The notes under the pieces were generated by a model that made no database searches, had not been told where the DNA came from, and was given only the letters and a program-made list of their open reading frames with translations. The translations under genes were made by a program, and so were the position numbers. This document shows positions 18,409-27,052 of a stretch of 64,000 nucleotides of DNA, in pieces (within the stretch, counting starts at the first letter, position 1; each line of letters begins with the position of its first letter). The DNA comes from Cecembia calidifontis (GTDB lineage: Bacteria; Bacteroidota; Bacteroidia; Cytophagales; Cyclobacteriaceae), in assembly GCF_004216715.1 (NCBI RefSeq), contig NZ_SGXG01000001.1:3642501-3706500 (forward strand), read 5' to 3'.

Positions 18409-19863
18409 ATGCAACGAAAAAACCTCCGCTACTTGATACTTATGGTGGCCAGTGTCCTGACGGTCCTGGTGTTGCAGTTTTTTTGGCTTAAATCTGTTTA
18501 CAATGATTACAAGACAAGTCTAAAACAGGAGGCCGCCTTATTGTTTGCCAACACAGTCACTGACATGTTAGATTCATTGGTGCTCCGGAAAATGACTCCT
18601 GTTTTTATACCAGGTATGCCGGATACTGCTTTTATCAGACCTTTGCAAATAGGAAAAAAAACCACGCAGGATACTATAAGATCCTTTAGAATTGAAATCA
18701 GACAGGGCGAAAATGAAGCTGGGACCAAAGGTCGAGTCAACAGACAAATTCAGGTCATTTCCAGTGGGGAAAATGTACCCCTTGATTCGCTCAGGTCAGT
18801 TGTTCGTCCCTTAATGCTTGGTCTGGACAGTTTGGGGGAGGGTAAAAAATTCACTTTCAGATTGGATGAAGAAACGCTGTCTCCTGAAGAAATAGAATCT
18901 ACTTTCGAAAAGGCACTAATTGCGAGAGGTTATGAGGTAAATGCAAAGGTAAGAAAATATCATATAGAAGAGCCTTTATCCCAATTGCCAAAAAATGTCA
19001 TTGATCTCAAGGAAATAAGGATTCCATTTGGCACAAGGATACAGGGATACTTATATAATTACCAAGTATTCCTTTATAAAAAAATGATTGTGCCATCTTT
19101 ATTCGCATTGTTGGTAGTACTGTTTATAAGCTGGTCGATGTTAGCCATGTACAGGAACATGCTTAAGCAACAAAGGCTCAACCTTCTCAAAAATGATATT
19201 ATCAGCAATATCACGCATGAATTGAAAACCCCGGTGGCAACAGTAGCCATCGTTCTAGAGTCTTTGGAAAACTTTGGAAGCCAACAAAAAGAAGCTTTAA
19301 GGAAAGAATATATTCAAATTGCCAAAAACGAACTGAAAAGACTTACCCAAATGGCAGAAAATATCCTTACTTCCAGTCTTTTGGAAAAAGAGCAAAAGGT
19401 AAGTTTTAAACCCATCGAATTGGATGTGCTGCTGGAGGAAAAGATCCAGTCATTTAAACCCATTTTGGATCACCAAAATTTTGAATTTCAGTACATCAAA
19501 GAAGGAAAGAATTTTTCTATAATTGGGGATTGGGAAAAACTTGGACTCGTCATTTTTAATTTGTTGGACAATGCTGTCAAATACAGCAAGGAGGAAAAAA
19601 ATATTCAAGTGAAATTACGGGAATCTGGGGGAAAAATCATCCTTCAGATTCAAGATAAAGGGATTGGGATACCGGAAGCTTACCAAAAGGAAATTTTTGA
19701 AAAATTCATCAGGGTACCACAACAGGATGTACATGATGTTAAAGGATATGGTTTGGGCCTCGCCCAGGTAGCAGAAATTATCCGCTTACATGATGGGAAA
19801 ATTTCCCTTGAGTCCAAAGTGGGACAAGGATCTGTTTTCACCCTTCAATTTCAACAAGTATGA
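18409..19863 (+). CDS. Sensor histidine kinase
   Basis: The 484-residue protein has membrane helices at about 8-28 and 222-244 that bound a periplasmic sensor region of about 190 residues. The HisKA region carries ISNITHELKTPVATVAIV with phospho-acceptor His270. The ATPase domain shows the N box NLLDNAVKYS, the G1 box DKGIGIP and the G2 box GYGLGLAQV, so it should be active. The gene overlaps the response-regulator gene by 4 bases (ATGA), which implies translational coupling. The sensed signal is unknown, but the divergent GLPGLI/receptor pair suggests envelope or metal stress. Confidence 0.93.
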   Translation: MQRKNLRYLILMVASVLTVLVLQFFWLKSVYNDYKTSLKQEAALLFANTVTDMLDSLVLRKMTPVFIPGMPDTAFIRPLQIGKKTTQDTIRSFRIEIRQGENEAGTKGRVNRQIQVISSGENVPLDSLRSVVRPLMLGLDSLGEGKKFTFRLDEETLSPEEIESTFEKALIARGYEVNAKVRKYHIEEPLSQLPKNVIDLKEIRIPFGTRIQGYLYNYQVFLYKKMIVPSLFALLVVLFISWSMLAMYRNMLKQQRLNLLKNDIISNITHELKTPVATVAIVLESLENFGSQQKEALRKEYIQIAKNELKRLTQMAENILTSSLLEKEQKVSFKPIELDVLLEEKIQSFKPILDHQNFEFQYIKEGKNFSIIGDWEKLGLVIFNLLDNAVKYSKEEKNIQVKLRESGGKIILQIQDKGIGIPEAYQKEIFEKFIRVPQQDVHDVKGYGLGLAQVAEIIRLHDGKISLESKVGQGSVFTLQFQQV

Positions 19864-20540
19864 CCAGAATATTGTATGTAGAAGATGAGCCTGCATTGGG
19901 AAAAATTGTGAAAGAAAGCCTTCAAAGCAGAAATTATGAGGTTCTCATGGCAGAAGACGGAATCAGTGCACTTAAATTATTTCCCGATTCCAAAGTTGAC
20001 ATCTGCGTATTGGACATTATGCTTCCCAAAATGGATGGCTACACCTTGGCATTGTCTATCAGAAAATTGTCCCCTCAGATCCCAATTTTATTCTTAACCG
20101 CCAAAAGTCAGGTAGATGATGTAGTGAAGGGTTTTCAATCCGGTGGCAATGATTATCTCAAAAAGCCATTCAGCTTGGAAGAATTGATCGTCAGGATAGA
20201 AAATCTCCTGATGTTGACCAATGGTCAAAAACAACAGGCGAAGCAGGAAATCATTTTCGGGAAATTTGTTTTCAATCCAAGCCGATATGAGTTAAAAGAC
20301 CCAGAAGGAGCGGTTAAAAGACTGTCTTACAAAGAAGCGGGAATTTTATCCCTATTGCTGGAAAATGCCAATCAAACCACTGAAAGAAAAGAAATTTTGA
20401 TGAGTTTATGGGGAGATGACAGCTATTTCAATTCAAGAAATCTGGATGTATATATCACCAAACTAAGAGACTATCTGAAGGCTGATCCACAAGTTGAGAT
20501 CATCACCATCAAAGGAATAGGTTATTATTTTTCGGTGTAA
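19860..20540 (+). CDS. OmpR-type response regulator
   Basis: The 226-residue protein has an N-terminal receiver domain (1-120) with acidic pocket Glu8/Asp9, phospho-acceptor Asp52 in VLDIMLPKMDG and conserved Lys101 in LKKPFS. The C-terminal winged-helix DNA-binding domain (about 132-226) carries SYKEAGILSLLLEN and ends YITKLRDYL...IKGIGYYFSV, typical of the OmpR/PhoB class. It is coupled to the kinase gene by a 4-base overlap. The likely target is the AGGTTAA repeat block at 18329-18369. Confidence 0.94.
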   Translation: MTRILYVEDEPALGKIVKESLQSRNYEVLMAEDGISALKLFPDSKVDICVLDIMLPKMDGYTLALSIRKLSPQIPILFLTAKSQVDDVVKGFQSGGNDYLKKPFSLEELIVRIENLLMLTNGQKQQAKQEIIFGKFVFNPSRYELKDPEGAVKRLSYKEAGILSLLLENANQTTERKEILMSLWGDDSYFNSRNLDVYITKLRDYLKADPQVEIITIKGIGYYFSV

Positions 20541-20561
20541 TATTAATTCTGCTCTGATATA

Positions 20562-21548
20562 CTATTTTTTGTTTTCACCTAAACGTTGGGCCAAGGCTGA
20601 GCCTGCCATCAACTGTAATGCATGATATATCATCAAAGGCAGCAAGATCACACCAAAAACGACCGGATCCGGAAACATCACCCTGCCCATGACAGCCCCC
20701 TGAACCAATGATTTTTTGCTTCCACAGAACATAACTGTAATCGTATCTTCTCTGGAAAACCTGAACCCAACCGAAATGAAGTACATCAGGACCAGCATGA
20801 ATCCAAAAAATACCAGCATCAGTACACTTAGACCAATTAAGGCCCAGGTGCTCTGACCTGCAAACATATCCTCGGCAAATGATTCAGCAAAAGCAGTAAA
20901 TACAATTAATAAAATAATCCCCTGATCGAAGTTTTTTAAGGCCGTTTGGTATTTATTGACAAAACCGATCAATCGGTGATGGAGTAAAAGACCAATGATT
21001 ACAGGAAACAATACCTGAAAACTCAACTTGATAAAAGTATCTGTAAGATCAAAGGATACAGAGGTCTCTGGCAACATGATGTCCATCCAAATAGGCGTGA
21101 TGAAGATGCCCACCATACTGGAAATGCTGGCATTGAAAATAGCTGCGGGTAGATTCCCTCCAGCGATGGAGACCATGACAACCGAAGAAGAAACAGTAGA
21201 AGGCAATGCTGCCAAATAAAAGGTTCCCAACCAAAGATAACTCCCCTCCTCTCCAAAAAAGGCATAAAATAGCAATACCACTAAGGGGAAAATCAAAAAA
21301 GTAGTTGCCTGAACCACTATGTGCAATTTCCAATTGGCCAACCCTTCCCATAATTTTTGAGGGCTCAACTTGACCCCATAAAAAAAGAAGATAATAGAAA
21401 TTCCTGCACCTGTAATGGCTTTTAAAGGAAGCGGACTATCTGCTGTTCCCCACTCAGGAAAAATCTTAGCCAAAAAAATCATCCCGATCAGTAAAAGGAA
21501 AAAAGTATTCAACCCAACTCTTCGAAGGGTATCTCTGAGTTTTGTCAT
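20562..21548 (-). CDS. Bile acid:sodium symporter family (YfeH-like) transporter
   Basis: The 328-residue protein has about ten hydrophobic helices and belongs to the SBF family of the YfeH type. Characteristic stretches are GAGISIIFFFYGVKLSP near helix 2 and AALPSTVSSSVVMVSIAGG in the crossover region. Despite the family name, bacterial YfeH-like proteins have no proven bile-acid role; the substrate is unknown. It starts 1 base after the TrmH-type gene ends on the same strand, so both are probably co-transcribed. Confidence 0.88.
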   Translation of the reverse strand: MTKLRDTLRRVGLNTFFLLLIGMIFLAKIFPEWGTADSPLPLKAITGAGISIIFFFYGVKLSPQKLWEGLANWKLHIVVQATTFLIFPLVVLLFYAFFGEEGSYLWLGTFYLAALPSTVSSSVVMVSIAGGNLPAAIFNASISSMVGIFITPIWMDIMLPETSVSFDLTDTFIKLSFQVLFPVIIGLLLHHRLIGFVNKYQTALKNFDQGIILLIVFTAFAESFAEDMFAGQSTWALIGLSVLMLVFFGFMLVLMYFISVGFRFSREDTITVMFCGSKKSLVQGAVMGRVMFPDPVVFGVILLPLMIYHALQLMAGSALAQRLGENKK

Positions 21549-21549
21549 T

Positions 21550-22317
21550 TTATCTTAAGCGTTTAGATTGGATATGTTCCTGTCTTCTGATGTTGTCGCA
21601 GATAATGGATGTAGCAATTGCCACATTCAATGATTCTGCATGTCCATATTTCGGAATGGAGATTTTCCTATTTACCTGCTTGCCAATTTTGTGACTGATG
21701 CCATTGGATTCATTGCCCATCAGAATGATTCCTCCATCGCCAAAATTTACATCGTAAATATTCTCCCCTTCCAAAAAAGCACCATAGATCACAGGGTTCG
21801 ACTTGGTGAAATAGGCTTCCAAATCTGTGTAGAAAAATGCTACCCTGGTAAAACTCCCCATACTGGCATGCAGCACTTTTGGATTATAGATATCTGCCGA
21901 TTCATTGGAAATCAAGAGTTTATTGATTCCATACCAATCGGCTATTCTAAGGATAGTGCCCAGGTTGCCAGGATCCCTTACATCGTCCAAAGCAATTGCC
22001 CATTCATTTGACTTTAAGTCAAATGGTATGTTGTCTTTTATCTTTGCAACAGCCAAAGCACTGTCATTGGATTGAAAAGTTCCTGCATTTTCAAGCTCTT
22101 TTTGACTGACTTCAAAAAGTGCTACCCCTGAGTCAGGAATAAAATGATGAAATTCACTTGCAAACTTTTCGGTAAATAAAAGATGGGTGACCTCAAAATC
22201 TGACTGAAGCAATTCCGTTACATTTTTTGAGCCTTCGACAAAAAAAGACTGTTCCTCTTTACGGAATTTTTTCTGTTGCAAGGATTTAATAAACTTAAGC
22301 GTATTTTTGCTTAACAT
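21550..22317 (-). CDS. TrmH/SpoU-family RNA 2'-O-methyltransferase
   Basis: The 255-residue protein has an N-terminal substrate-binding domain (FIKSLQQKKFRKEEQSFFVEG) and a C-terminal SPOUT domain (about 105-250). SPOUT motifs are ALDDVRDPGNLGTILRIADW, ILMGNESNGIS and SIPKYGHAESLNVAIATSI, which form the trefoil-knot SAM site. It should methylate a ribose in rRNA or tRNA. The ATG is only 18 bases from the divergent lipoprotein start, so the two promoters lie within each other's coding start. Confidence 0.93.
   Translation of the reverse strand: MLSKNTLKFIKSLQQKKFRKEEQSFFVEGSKNVTELLQSDFEVTHLLFTEKFASEFHHFIPDSGVALFEVSQKELENAGTFQSNDSALAVAKIKDNIPFDLKSNEWAIALDDVRDPGNLGTILRIADWYGINKLLISNESADIYNPKVLHASMGSFTRVAFFYTDLEAYFTKSNPVIYGAFLEGENIYDVNFGDGGIILMGNESNGISHKIGKQVNRKISIPKYGHAESLNVAIATSIICDNIRRQEHIQSKRLR
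22302..22309 (+). promoter_or_regulatory. Promoter for BamA/TamA-like gene
   Basis: TAttTTTG (22302-22309) is preceded by TTG at 22276-22278 with a 23-base spacer, close to the Bacteroidota TTG-N19-23-TAnnTTTG layout. It lies within the first codons of the divergent methyltransferase gene and gives a leader of about 20 bases to the GTG at 22336. Confidence 0.55.
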
Positions 22318-22335
22318 TCGGATAATTTCGGAGTA

Positions 22336-24753
22336 GTGAACAAGTCCAAATATATAAACTTTCTTTTTCTGATGATTTTAATTTCTTCCTGTTCTTTGAC
22401 CAAAGGACTGAAAGAAGGGGAATATTTACTGTACGATATCGATGTTCACGGGAATAAGCTGACAAATAAAAATGATCTTTTGAGCCTGGCAAGACAGGAT
22501 CCAAATACCAGAATTCCATTGCTCAATACCTCCATTGGCGTTTCTCTGTACAGATTTGGGGAATGGACCTATGATAGCCTGAAGCCTTTGGAAAAAAAAG
22601 CCAGATATGAACAAGAAAGGCTTGAGCTTCTCCGTCTTGAAACTACCTCGGAAGGTCTTTCCAAAAAGCAGCAGAAAAGACTGAACAAGGTGAATAATAT
22701 CCTCAGTTCATTGAATAAAAAAATTGAGTTTGGAAATTTTTTTATGAGGACTGGTAATCCAAGGGTCATATTGGACAGTGCAAAAACGGAGGAAAGCCGA
22801 AGACAAATGGCCAATTTCCTCTTAAACAATGGTTTTTTTGACGCCAAAACAGATTTTGAGGTAAAGACCAAAAGGAAAAAGGCATATGTTACGTACTTGA
22901 TTGAAGAAAACAGTCCTTATTTGGTGGATACTTTTTATACCCGATCCGATGATGAAAATATCTATCTCATTCTTGAAAATTCTGCTAATAAATCCAATAT
23001 TAAACTTTCCAGTCGGTATGACCAATCTGCCATAACCAGAGAAAGACAAAGGGTGGAAGATATTCTTAAGGATAATGGATATTATACCTTTTCAAGGTCA
23101 TATATCGAATATAATGTCTATAAAGACACAGTTGAAAAAAAAGTTGATATTGAGCAAGTAATCCGAAAACCGGTATTTGCTGATAAACACCAGGTATTTT
23201 TTCTGGACTCAGTGTATTTTTCCATTGACCCTCCTTCCACCGAATTCTTCGATGAAGGAAAAAAGAGTACCTACAGGGATATCAACTTTGAATTTTATGA
23301 GGATAAATATTCTGAAAAAATCATAGCCTCCAGGATCTTTTTAAATAAGGGAGACCTTTATAAGCGTACAGATGTCATCGAAACACAAAGGCAATTGGCC
23401 AACCTTGATTTGTTCAGGTTTGTGAATATTGCCTTTGATACCTTAGGCAACGTACTTAGGCCTAAAATTTTTACCCAGCCAAACCAAAAATATCTGGTAA
23501 CCAATCAATTGGGTGCAAGCATTACAGAACAGGTCCCTGGCCCGTTTTTTAGCCATTCTTTAAGAAACAGAAACCTGTTTAGAGGTGCAGAAATATTTGA
23601 ATTTTTTTTCCGTGCGGGTTTGGAAGGAGTGGTATCTGCAACCGGTGAAGGGGGTGTATTCCGCAGCCGGGAATTGAACACTTCTGCGTCGGTAATTTTT
23701 CCTCAGTTCTTATTTCCATTTAATCAAAGTTCCCTTCAAAAATTTGGTCGGTATAATCCCAATACAAGGACTTTAATTGGTTACAATTACGTAAACAGAC
23801 CAGAATACATCAGGGAAAGTGTCAATGGAATCGTTGCGTACAACTGGAATACCAGAAACCTCAGGCAACAATACACTTTCAATGTGCTGGATGCCAACTT
23901 TATCCGGTCCAACCTCAACAGGGATTTCCGTCAATTGTTGGAAGATTTGCAAAACCAGGGAAATAACCTGATCAATTCTTTCCTGCCTTCTTATGTGAGC
24001 AGTATTTCAGGGCAGGTTATCATCAATTTTAATCAATATGGGCTGTTTCAAAAAAACCGCGCTTCCTTATGGAGAATTTTCCTGGAAAGCGGCGGAACAA
24101 CCCTGAATTTCTTTAATGAGGATTTTATCAATAACCGAAATTTGGCTTACTTTCAATTTTTAAAATTCCAGTCCGATTTCAGGAGATATATTCCCCTATC
24201 AAGGAACCAAACATTTGCTTACAGGCTGAATCTTGGAATGGCAAGGCCTTATGGCATCAGTAATGGTGTCTTACCTTACGAAAAGTATTTCTTTGCAGGA
24301 GGTAGTACGGGTATCAGGGCCTGGCAACCCAGACGTTTGGGACCGGGATCTTTTACCCCCGAAACATTGGAAGACGGAACATTTGATTACCGTTTTGAGC
24401 AGCCAGCGGATATTCTTTTTGAAGGCATGTTTGAACTTCGTTCAAAACTGTATGGGTATTTTGATGGGGCATTTTTCATTGATTTGGGAAACAGCTGGAC
24501 TTTTCAGGAAGATTTAACCAGACCAGGTGCCAATTTTGAATTTGACCGGTTTTGGAGGGAGATAGCTGTAGGAACAGGATTAGGATTGAGGATGGATTTC
24601 GATTTCCTTGTTTTCAGGTTGGACATGGGGGTCAAGGCTGTAGATCCTGCCAGACCCATCGGGGAAAGATTCATTTTGGGTAATTTCTTTAAGAGTTTCC
24701 TTGGAGCAAGGGGACAAACTGTATTCAACATTGGTATAGGATATCCATTTTAA
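22336..24753 (+). CDS. BamA/TamA-family outer-membrane lipoprotein
   Basis: The 805-residue protein starts at GTG 22336 and has a lipoprotein signal peptide (FLFLMILISSCSLTKGL) with the lipid-anchored Cys at residue 19. POTRA-like periplasmic repeats follow (about 25-390) and then a 16-strand barrel of the Omp85 superfamily. The loop motif GGSTGIRAWQPRRLGPGSF is the hallmark VRGF/Y-like loop 6 that folds into the barrel. Such proteins insert or export proteins across the outer membrane. A lipid-anchored Omp85 is unusual in general but common in Bacteroidota. The later in-frame ATG would destroy the signal peptide, so GTG is preferred. Confidence 0.88.
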   Translation: MNKSKYINFLFLMILISSCSLTKGLKEGEYLLYDIDVHGNKLTNKNDLLSLARQDPNTRIPLLNTSIGVSLYRFGEWTYDSLKPLEKKARYEQERLELLRLETTSEGLSKKQQKRLNKVNNILSSLNKKIEFGNFFMRTGNPRVILDSAKTEESRRQMANFLLNNGFFDAKTDFEVKTKRKKAYVTYLIEENSPYLVDTFYTRSDDENIYLILENSANKSNIKLSSRYDQSAITRERQRVEDILKDNGYYTFSRSYIEYNVYKDTVEKKVDIEQVIRKPVFADKHQVFFLDSVYFSIDPPSTEFFDEGKKSTYRDINFEFYEDKYSEKIIASRIFLNKGDLYKRTDVIETQRQLANLDLFRFVNIAFDTLGNVLRPKIFTQPNQKYLVTNQLGASITEQVPGPFFSHSLRNRNLFRGAEIFEFFFRAGLEGVVSATGEGGVFRSRELNTSASVIFPQFLFPFNQSSLQKFGRYNPNTRTLIGYNYVNRPEYIRESVNGIVAYNWNTRNLRQQYTFNVLDANFIRSNLNRDFRQLLEDLQNQGNNLINSFLPSYVSSISGQVIINFNQYGLFQKNRASLWRIFLESGGTTLNFFNEDFINNRNLAYFQFLKFQSDFRRYIPLSRNQTFAYRLNLGMARPYGISNGVLPYEKYFFAGGSTGIRAWQPRRLGPGSFTPETLEDGTFDYRFEQPADILFEGMFELRSKLYGYFDGAFFIDLGNSWTFQEDLTRPGANFEFDRFWREIAVGTGLGLRMDFDFLVFRLDMGVKAVDPARPIGERFILGNFFKSFLGARGQTVFNIGIGYPF
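22347..22354 (-). promoter_or_regulatory. Candidate -7 promoter element for methyltransferase gene
   Basis: Minus-strand TAtaTTTG matches the -7 consensus. It lies 29 bases before the methyltransferase ATG and inside the first codons of the divergent lipoprotein gene. No clear -33 box is seen. Confidence 0.42.
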
Positions 24754-24769
24754 CATAAACCAATTCAAA

Positions 24770-25060
24770 ATGGAATTTGAAAGCTTTATTCAGTCAGTTG
24801 CGCAGCAAAAAAAACCAGGAAATCTAAGTAGGCAATTGGAAGCCTTATGGTATGATGGGATCGGTGATTGGCAAAAAGCCCATGATTTGGCTGATGGACC
24901 TTCAGATCGACTTTCAGCCAGGGTACATGCCTACCTCCATAGGAAAGAGGGAGATTTGTGGAATGCAGATTACTGGTACAAAAGAGCGGGAGAAGCAAGA
25001 CCTTCCTGTAGCTTGAATGAAGAATGGGAACTTTTGGTAAAGCGGATGCTTGAAATGTAA
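24770..25060 (+). CDS. Conserved small cytoplasmic protein, function unknown
   Basis: The 96-residue protein has no signal peptide. It contains the pattern LEALWYDGIGDWQKAHDLAD and AYLHRKEGDLWNADYWYKRA, which I recognise as a widespread uncharacterised family with TPR-like helical pairing. It starts 16 bases after the BamA/TamA-like gene, so it is probably in the same transcript. I cannot assign a role. Confidence 0.75.
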   Translation: MEFESFIQSVAQQKKPGNLSRQLEALWYDGIGDWQKAHDLADGPSDRLSARVHAYLHRKEGDLWNADYWYKRAGEARPSCSLNEEWELLVKRMLEM

Positions 25061-25106
25061 GGAAATTGACAACCACTTCAACCTACATAATCAATAGTTA
25101 CGGAAA

Positions 25107-26018
25107 TCAATCAGCATTTAATTCTCTTAACTCAACTTTAACAGCCTGCGGGAGAGGAACTACGCCACCTCCTACATGCTCTGCCAAATAATAGGTCAAT
25201 TGACCACCAAAAAGGATGATGACCAGAGAATAATATATCCAAACCAATAAAACAGCGAGGGAACCCGCAGCACCATAGGTGGAATCCAGGTCACTGTTGG
25301 CTATATAGATACCTATCAAATACTTCCCAATCCCAAAGAGGACCATCGTTATAATGGCCCCGAGCCAGGTGTCTTTCCACCTCACCTTCGCATCTGGTAA
25401 AATCTTGAACATAAGGGCAAAAATCACAACCAATACCAATTGGCTAACAACGAAGTTTATTATGGTAAAAAGTTGGATATTGATATCCCCTATGAAGTCG
25501 GTAAGGTATTCACTGATGATGACCAGAGCGGCTTCCAAAATCAAAGACGCAATCATCACCATTCCTATGGAAGCTACCATAAGAAAACCCAAAAGCCTGT
25601 TGATGATGTATTTTAAAATACCCTTTTTTGGTTTTGCTTTAATGTGCCAGATATGGTTGATGGCATTTTGAAGGCTCATAAAAACGGTGGTGGCACTGAA
25701 TGCCAAAATCAAAAATGCAATGATGTAAGCAATCCCAAATTGTGGACTTGCCACATAATTTCCCAGCACTTCTTCCAGGGTAGCCCTGCTTTCTTCGCCT
25801 GCCATGACTTCTACCTGAAGCATTATCTCATCCTTCATTTCGGATTGGCTTAAAAAAGTAGCCCCGATATTGAGCAAAATAAGCAATAGGGCGGGTAAGC
25901 TGAAGATAGTATAAAAAGCCGTAGCTGCAGCCAAATTCATGGATTCCCCACTGGTGAAATCCATGATGCTGTCCTTCAAAATTTTAAATAGGTTATACTT
26001 TTGAATTTGCTCTAACAT
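25107..26018 (-). CDS. YihY/BrkB-family inner-membrane protein
   Basis: The 303-residue protein has six predicted membrane helices and the family signature near the N-terminus (SMNLAAATAFYTIFSLPALLL). The segment DLDSTYGAAGSLAVLLVWIY is also typical. YihY proteins were once called ribonuclease BN in error; their real function is not settled. It lies 3 bases after the aldo/keto reductase gene on the same strand. Confidence 0.9.
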   Translation of the reverse strand: MLEQIQKYNLFKILKDSIMDFTSGESMNLAAATAFYTIFSLPALLLILLNIGATFLSQSEMKDEIMLQVEVMAGEESRATLEEVLGNYVASPQFGIAYIIAFLILAFSATTVFMSLQNAINHIWHIKAKPKKGILKYIINRLLGFLMVASIGMVMIASLILEAALVIISEYLTDFIGDINIQLFTIINFVVSQLVLVVIFALMFKILPDAKVRWKDTWLGAIITMVLFGIGKYLIGIYIANSDLDSTYGAAGSLAVLLVWIYYSLVIILFGGQLTYYLAEHVGGGVVPLPQAVKVELRELNAD

Positions 26019-26021
26019 GAC

Positions 26022-26978
26022 TTATTCTTTTTCCCATAAATCGCTTAAGCGATAAGGACTGATGGCGCCTGTAAAGAAAGAACCATCCACGTATCTATAA
26101 GAGATACCAATATTGGCAAGAGCTTGCATCTCATCCCCTGTAAGTTCAACATTCGCTGCTGCCAGATTTTGGGCAATCCTCTCCCTGTTCACCGATTTAG
26201 GAATTACCGCGATATCCCTGGCTATGGAATAGGCGATTAAAACCTGGGCGGGTGTAAGCCCTTTCTTATCTGCTATGCCCTTGACAACCTGATTCTCCAA
26301 AAGGCTGGGCTCATCGGGTTTTTTGATGGAAGCAGATCTATCTCCAGAGCCTAAAGGTGAGTATGCGGTAAGCAAAATCCCATTATCCTTACAGAAATTT
26401 ACAAGCTTATTTTGTGGAAGAAAAGGATGCAGTTCTACTTGGTTCATTTCGGGGGCCAAAGAAGCAGAATTCATTATTTCAGTCAATTTGGAAATATTGA
26501 AATTGGAAACACCAATATGTCGTGTAAGTCCTGCATCGAGACAATGTTCCATACCTTCCCAAGTTTGAGAGAGCGGGATATCACTGTAAGTATAAAACTC
26601 CTCCCTGGTCTGGGCGAACCCTACTCCAGGCTTGAAACTTACCGGCCAATGGATCAGGTAAAGATCCAAGTAATCCAATTTCAAATCTTTCAGGGTTTTC
26701 TTTAATGCAGGTTGGACGTCTTCCAGCCTGTGACAACTGTTCCAAAGTTTGGAAGTGATAAAAAGCTCCTCCCTTTTTACAAGATTTTCTTTGATGGCCT
26801 TTTCTAAAGCATTACCGACCTCTTTTTCATTATCATAGATGGCAGCACAATCTATATGCCTGTAGCCTGCTTCAATAGCCCATAAAACAGCCTGGTAAAC
26901 TTCACCTGGCTTGGACTTCCAGGTTCCTAAACCAATGATGGGCATTTTATCTCCATTTTTAAAAGTCAGGGTCTTCAT
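26022..26978 (-). CDS. Aldo/keto reductase
   Basis: The 318-residue protein is a TIM-barrel aldo/keto reductase. It opens with TLTFKNGDKMPIIGLGTWKS, and the catalytic residues are visible: Asp and Tyr in HIDCAAIYDNE, Lys in FITSKLWN and His in LYLIHWP. The cofactor region VIPKSVNRERIAQN binds NADPH. Such enzymes reduce a wide range of aldehydes and ketones in the cytoplasm. It is followed by the YihY gene after 3 bases. Confidence 0.93.
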   Translation of the reverse strand: MKTLTFKNGDKMPIIGLGTWKSKPGEVYQAVLWAIEAGYRHIDCAAIYDNEKEVGNALEKAIKENLVKREELFITSKLWNSCHRLEDVQPALKKTLKDLKLDYLDLYLIHWPVSFKPGVGFAQTREEFYTYSDIPLSQTWEGMEHCLDAGLTRHIGVSNFNISKLTEIMNSASLAPEMNQVELHPFLPQNKLVNFCKDNGILLTAYSPLGSGDRSASIKKPDEPSLLENQVVKGIADKKGLTPAQVLIAYSIARDIAVIPKSVNRERIAQNLAAANVELTGDEMQALANIGISYRYVDGSFFTGAISPYRLSDLWEKE

Positions 26979-27052
26979 CTTATTTTGTTGTTTGATCTGG
27001 TAATTTTTTAACTATTGTTTGAAGTAAATTTACAACCAATTGCTGAGAGTTC

